A program made the position numbers and the translations under genes. A stretch of DNA of 8,452 nt, taken from assembly GCA_029212275.1 (NCBI GenBank), contig JARGOI010000095.1, positions 1 to 8,452 of the forward strand. The letters run 5' to 3'. Under the pieces are notes generated by a model. That model worked only from the letters and a program-made list of their open reading frames with translations. It ran no database searches and was not told where the DNA came from. Source of the stretch: Thalassolituus sp. (lineage in GTDB: Bacteria > Pseudomonadota > Gammaproteobacteria > Pseudomonadales > Oceanobacteraceae). Shown piece after piece: positions 6,749 through 8,452 of the stretch (its first letter is position 1; each line of letters starts with the position of its first letter).

Positions 6749-6777
6749 TCGATATTTGTATGGACTTTTACTATGAT
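6749..6777 (+). promoter_or_regulatory. Candidate sigma70 promoter for the GNAT gene
   Basis: TCGATA (6749-6754, 4 of 6) and TATGAT (6772-6777, 5 of 6) are separated by 17 bases in the 91-base gap before the acetyltransferase. The leader would be about 36 bases. The prediction comes from sequence match alone. Confidence 0.4.
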
Positions 6778-6820
6778 GCAGTTACTTCTTTAAGCTACCG
6801 CATGGAAAATTTTTTAAATA

Positions 6821-7303
6821 ATGAACATCACTGTATCAATCGTCGACTATGAGAATGAACTTCAAAGCCGAGATTTGGTGTTTTTATTAGATGCTTATGC
6901 CCAAGATCCAATGGGAGGTGGCGAGCCATTAAAGCCTTTCGTAAAAGAGAATCTTATCTTTAGATTACGAAGAACTCCCCACGCCTTCAGCATCATTGGT
7001 TATATTGATGGCAAAGCCGCAGGTTTGATTAATTGTTTTTATGGGTTTTCTACATTCTCATGTAAGCCATTAGTCAACATTCACGATGTGATTGTCTTAA
7101 AGGAATTTCGCTCATTAGGCATTGGCCAAAAAATGCTAGAAAAAGTCGAATACATCGCCAAACAGACCGACTGTTGTAAGATAACTCTTGAAGTGTTGGA
7201 GTCGAACCACGCTGCCAAAGAAGCATATTCAAAGCAAGGTTTTAGTGGTTACGAGCTAGATCCAGCAATAGGCAAGGCTTTGTTTTGGCAAAAAGTACTA
7301 TAA
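6821..7303 (+). CDS. GNAT-family N-acetyltransferase
   Basis: This 160-residue cytosolic protein is predicted to transfer an acetyl group from acetyl-CoA to an amine; the acceptor is unknown. The GNAT core is clear: beta-strand 4 and the pyrophosphate loop HDVIVLKEFRSLGIGQKML (88-106), with R97-S-L-G100-I-G102 matching the R/QxxGxG/A acetyl-CoA motif, and motif B (LEVLESNHAAKEAYSKQGF, 123-141) with the usual Asn129 and Tyr136. The N-terminal part has a DPMGGG motif (29-34), which I associate with a subgroup of proteobacterial GNAT proteins. The length is normal for a single-domain GNAT. The ribosome site is poor: the nearest GGA is about 15 bases from the ATG, and the ATG at 6802 is out of frame, so translation may be weak. 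It is probably transcribed on its own. Confidence 0.85.
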   Translation: MNITVSIVDYENELQSRDLVFLLDAYAQDPMGGGEPLKPFVKENLIFRLRRTPHAFSIIGYIDGKAAGLINCFYGFSTFSCKPLVNIHDVIVLKEFRSLGIGQKMLEKVEYIAKQTDCCKITLEVLESNHAAKEAYSKQGFSGYELDPAIGKALFWQKVL

Positions 7304-7344
7304 AAATATTCAAAGCTTTTAATTTATCTTCCTATAGTACATTT

Positions 7345-7536
7345 TCACACTTCTCTAATTCCCTTGTTCTAATGTGGTTATTTGCGCATTAGAGGGCTGT
7401 CATTAAATTAATAGTAATAGTGTGACTTGTCATTTCTGACAACTAGAAGTTTCTTAAAATTATGAATTCCTATCTGTTTCTTTTCTATCTATTTATATAT
7501 CTTGCTGAATCTCTTGGATTAGCAAGATTCTTTTTT
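7345..7536 (+). ncRNA. Candidate small RNA ending in a strong terminator
   Basis: A promoter-like pair (TTCAAA 7309-7314, 18 bases, TATAGT 7333-7338 at 5 of 6) would start a transcript near 7345, and the terminator at 7499-7536 would end it at about 190 nt. The span contains two further hairpins (7368-7393 and 7427-7442) and no plausible coding frame. The alternative is that the whole stretch is just the 3' untranslated tail of the GNAT mRNA, from which a 3'-derived RNA could also be processed. It matches no known RNA family that I recognise. Confidence 0.28.
7499..7536 (+). terminator. Strong intrinsic terminator
   Basis: An 8-bp perfect stem (ATCTTGCT at 7499-7506 with AGCAAGAT at 7521-7528) continues, after one bulged G, into AATC/GATT around the loop TCTTG. 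A T-rich tail follows (TTCTTTTTT, up to 7536). It ends whichever plus-strand transcript crosses 7304-7498, either the GNAT mRNA (196 bases past its stop) or a separate small RNA. Confidence 0.85.
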
Positions 7537-7546
7537 CGAAATGAAA

Positions 7547-7615
7547 GAACCTATTGCAAAGAATCTAATAAGTTCAATTAAGACTTAATTTGTTCTCATT
7601 GTCAGCAATAGGTTC
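7547..7615. repeat. Perfect 11-bp inverted repeat with a palindromic core
   Basis: GAACCTATTGC (7547-7557) and GCAATAGGTTC (7605-7615) are exact reverse complements separated by 47 bases. The interior contains a second palindrome, ATTAAG-A-CTTAAT (about 7577-7589). As RNA it would fold into a long-range stem closing a smaller hairpin; as DNA it could be a paired protein site. No target duplication or transposase is seen. Its role is unknown. Confidence 0.6.
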
Positions 7616-7851
7616 ATACAAATTGATAGTGATGGAATTTTGAATCTTATACTTTTTCAGCTCATATACTCGCTTCAAACATCTATATAGCTACATCCCT
7701 GTTTTTTCAACACTCAGATTTAGCTTATTATTTTCTTTAAAACTCCTATGTTTATCATGTTTTTTTCAAATATATTTAAACTCGCTCTAGAATCTTTTTA
7801 AAATTTCTCCCCCTAACAAGCATCATTAATGAAGATTTTTGTAAATAATAA

Positions 7852-7881
7852 ATGTCACATTTAGCTCTGTGTATTTATAAA
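7852..7881 (+). promoter_or_regulatory. Candidate promoter for the symporter gene
   Basis: ATGTCA (7852-7857, 4 of 6) and TATAAA (7876-7881, 5 of 6) are 18 bases apart, leaving a leader of about 95 bases before the ATG at 7984. Other AT-rich matches exist nearby, so the call is weak. No sigma54-type GG-N10-GC promoter was found, although some C4-dicarboxylate carriers use one. Confidence 0.28.
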
Positions 7882-7983
7882 ACACGTTGCAATAAGAAAT
7901 GTTTGCTGTCAGTTTGTGTAAAAATCAATGAAAAATATGCCGTTGTATTTTTCTTGAATGCACTAGATAAATAAGGAAAAAAT

Positions 7984-8452
7984 ATGAGCCTAACAATGAA
8001 AGTACTGGTCGGCATGATACTCGGTATCTTTGTCGGACTAGCAATTAATCTTACAGGAATGAACGCAGCGGGTGGCTTCATAAATACATATGTAGTGGAT
8101 GGCGCTTTTTACGTTGTCGGAAAAATGTTCGTCAATGCGTTAAAGATGTTGGTTGTTCCACTCGTGTTCTTTTCCCTTATTTGTGGTGTATGCGGCATAG
8201 GCAACATCAAAACGTTAGGGCGCGTAGGTTCTAAATCCTTTGTGCTTTATATGCTGACAACAGCCATTGCGATTGCTGTTGCCATTACCATTGCCGCAGG
8301 TGTAGGAATTGGCCAAGGCATGAGTTTGGTATCAGCAGCTACGTTCACTGGCCAAGAAGCGCCCCCACTCGCCGACGTATTTATCAGTATTATCCCAACC
8401 AATCCAGTGAAAGCGATGGCAAATGGCGACATGCTGCCACTGATCTTTTATT
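7984..8452 (+). CDS. Dicarboxylate/amino-acid:cation symporter (DAACS family), 3' end cut by the window
   Basis: This is an inner-membrane secondary transporter of the GltP/DctA/SstT superfamily that takes up C4-dicarboxylates or acidic or neutral amino acids with Na+ or H+. The first 156 residues are present, about a third to two-fifths of a usual 400-450 residue protein. Visible features are the first helix (about 6-24), the strongly typical MFVNALKMLVVPLVFFSLICGV (48-69, second helix region), a third helix (about 84-108), and the IPTNPVKAMANGDMLPLIFY segment (137-156) that begins the next conserved block. The substrate-deciding serine-rich loop and NMDG-type motif lie beyond the edge, so the substrate cannot be named. 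The ATG has AAGGA upstream at suitable spacing. It follows a long AT-rich leader region and is probably expressed independently. Confidence 0.9.
   Translation, partial: MSLTMKVLVGMILGIFVGLAINLTGMNAAGGFINTYVVDGAFYVVGKMFVNALKMLVVPLVFFSLICGVCGIGNIKTLGRVGSKSFVLYMLTTAIAIAVAITIAAGVGIGQGMSLVSAATFTGQEAPPLADVFISIIPTNPVKAMANGDMLPLIFY

Larger units (their letters stand above)
7304..7983. other. Long AT-rich intergenic region with regulatory RNA-like structure
   Basis: No convincing protein gene is seen in these 680 bases, which are clearly more AT-rich than the flanking genes. It holds a strong intrinsic terminator (7499-7536), two small hairpins before it (7368-7393 with stem TCTAATG/CATTAGA; 7427-7442 with stem TTGTCA/TGACAA), an 11-bp inverted repeat (7547-7615) and a perfect palindrome TCATTAATGA (7823-7832). 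Possible promoter pairs are TTCAAA-18-TATAGT (7309-7338), TTGATA-19-TATACT (7623-7653) and ATGTCA-18-TATAAA (7852-7881). The stretch from 7660 to 7820 shows nothing I can name. Confidence 0.6.

Noticed and set aside
7462..7581. A 39-codon plus-strand frame with a hydrophobic N-terminus, suggesting a small membrane protein.
   Set aside because: It has no properly spaced ribosome site, runs straight through the strong terminator at 7499-7536 and through one arm of the inverted repeat, and its hydrophobicity follows from T-rich sequence.
7547..7615. The 11-bp inverted repeat as insertion-sequence ends or a MITE.
   Set aside because: Only 69 bases are enclosed, there is no transposase fragment, and no flanking target duplication is visible; a copy-number search would be needed.
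7840..7900. A possible CRP site (TCACATTT) or sigma54 promoter (TTGCA) ahead of the symporter.
   Set aside because: No TGTGA partner lies six bases from the TCACA half, and no GG lies ten bases before the GC of TTGC, so neither consensus is met.

Overview
The window looks like a chromosomal segment of a gammaproteobacterium, probably marine or aquatic. The evidence is a YrdA-type gamma-carbonic-anhydrase-like protein, a QseB/QseC-type two-component pair, AAGGA-type ribosome binding sites and moderate, slightly AT-leaning base composition in the genes. No transposase, integrase, CRISPR array, rRNA or tRNA was seen. The genus cannot be named from the sequence alone.

Layout. (1) 1-301, minus: 5' part of a YrdA-like left-handed beta-helix protein that runs off the left edge. 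(2) 508-2003, minus: a secreted lipoprotein of the 'esterase-like activity of phytase' family, split by an apparent one-base deletion in a short A run (801-804 on the plus strand). It has a good Pho-box-like promoter upstream (2064-2097) and an intrinsic terminator downstream (about 440-483). (3) 2283-5884, plus: a tight four-gene operon with two tandem paralogous COG4705-type polytopic membrane proteins, an OmpR-family response regulator and its sensor kinase. The kinase start overlaps the regulator stop as ATGA. A cluster of CTAAG/CTTAG elements at 2180-2229 precedes the operon and is a plausible binding site for the regulator. (4) 6019-6729, plus: a three-helix membrane protein with a Popeye/CRP-like cytoplasmic sensor domain, starting at GTG. 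(5) 6821-7303, plus: a GNAT acetyltransferase. (6) 7304-7983: an AT-rich non-coding stretch of about 680 bases with a strong intrinsic terminator, a candidate small RNA and an 11-bp inverted repeat. (7) 7984-8452, plus: the N-terminal third or so of a dicarboxylate/amino-acid:cation symporter, cut by the right edge.

The most distinctive content is the four-gene operon. Each of its two membrane proteins is built from four copies of one unit with a Trp exactly 15 residues before an Asp, and the copies have the same 55/65/55 spacing in both proteins. Together with a dedicated two-component system and an inverted/direct repeat operator, this looks like a self-contained sense-and-respond membrane module whose substrate is unknown. 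The phytase-like gene next to it is transcribed divergently and appears to answer to phosphate instead.
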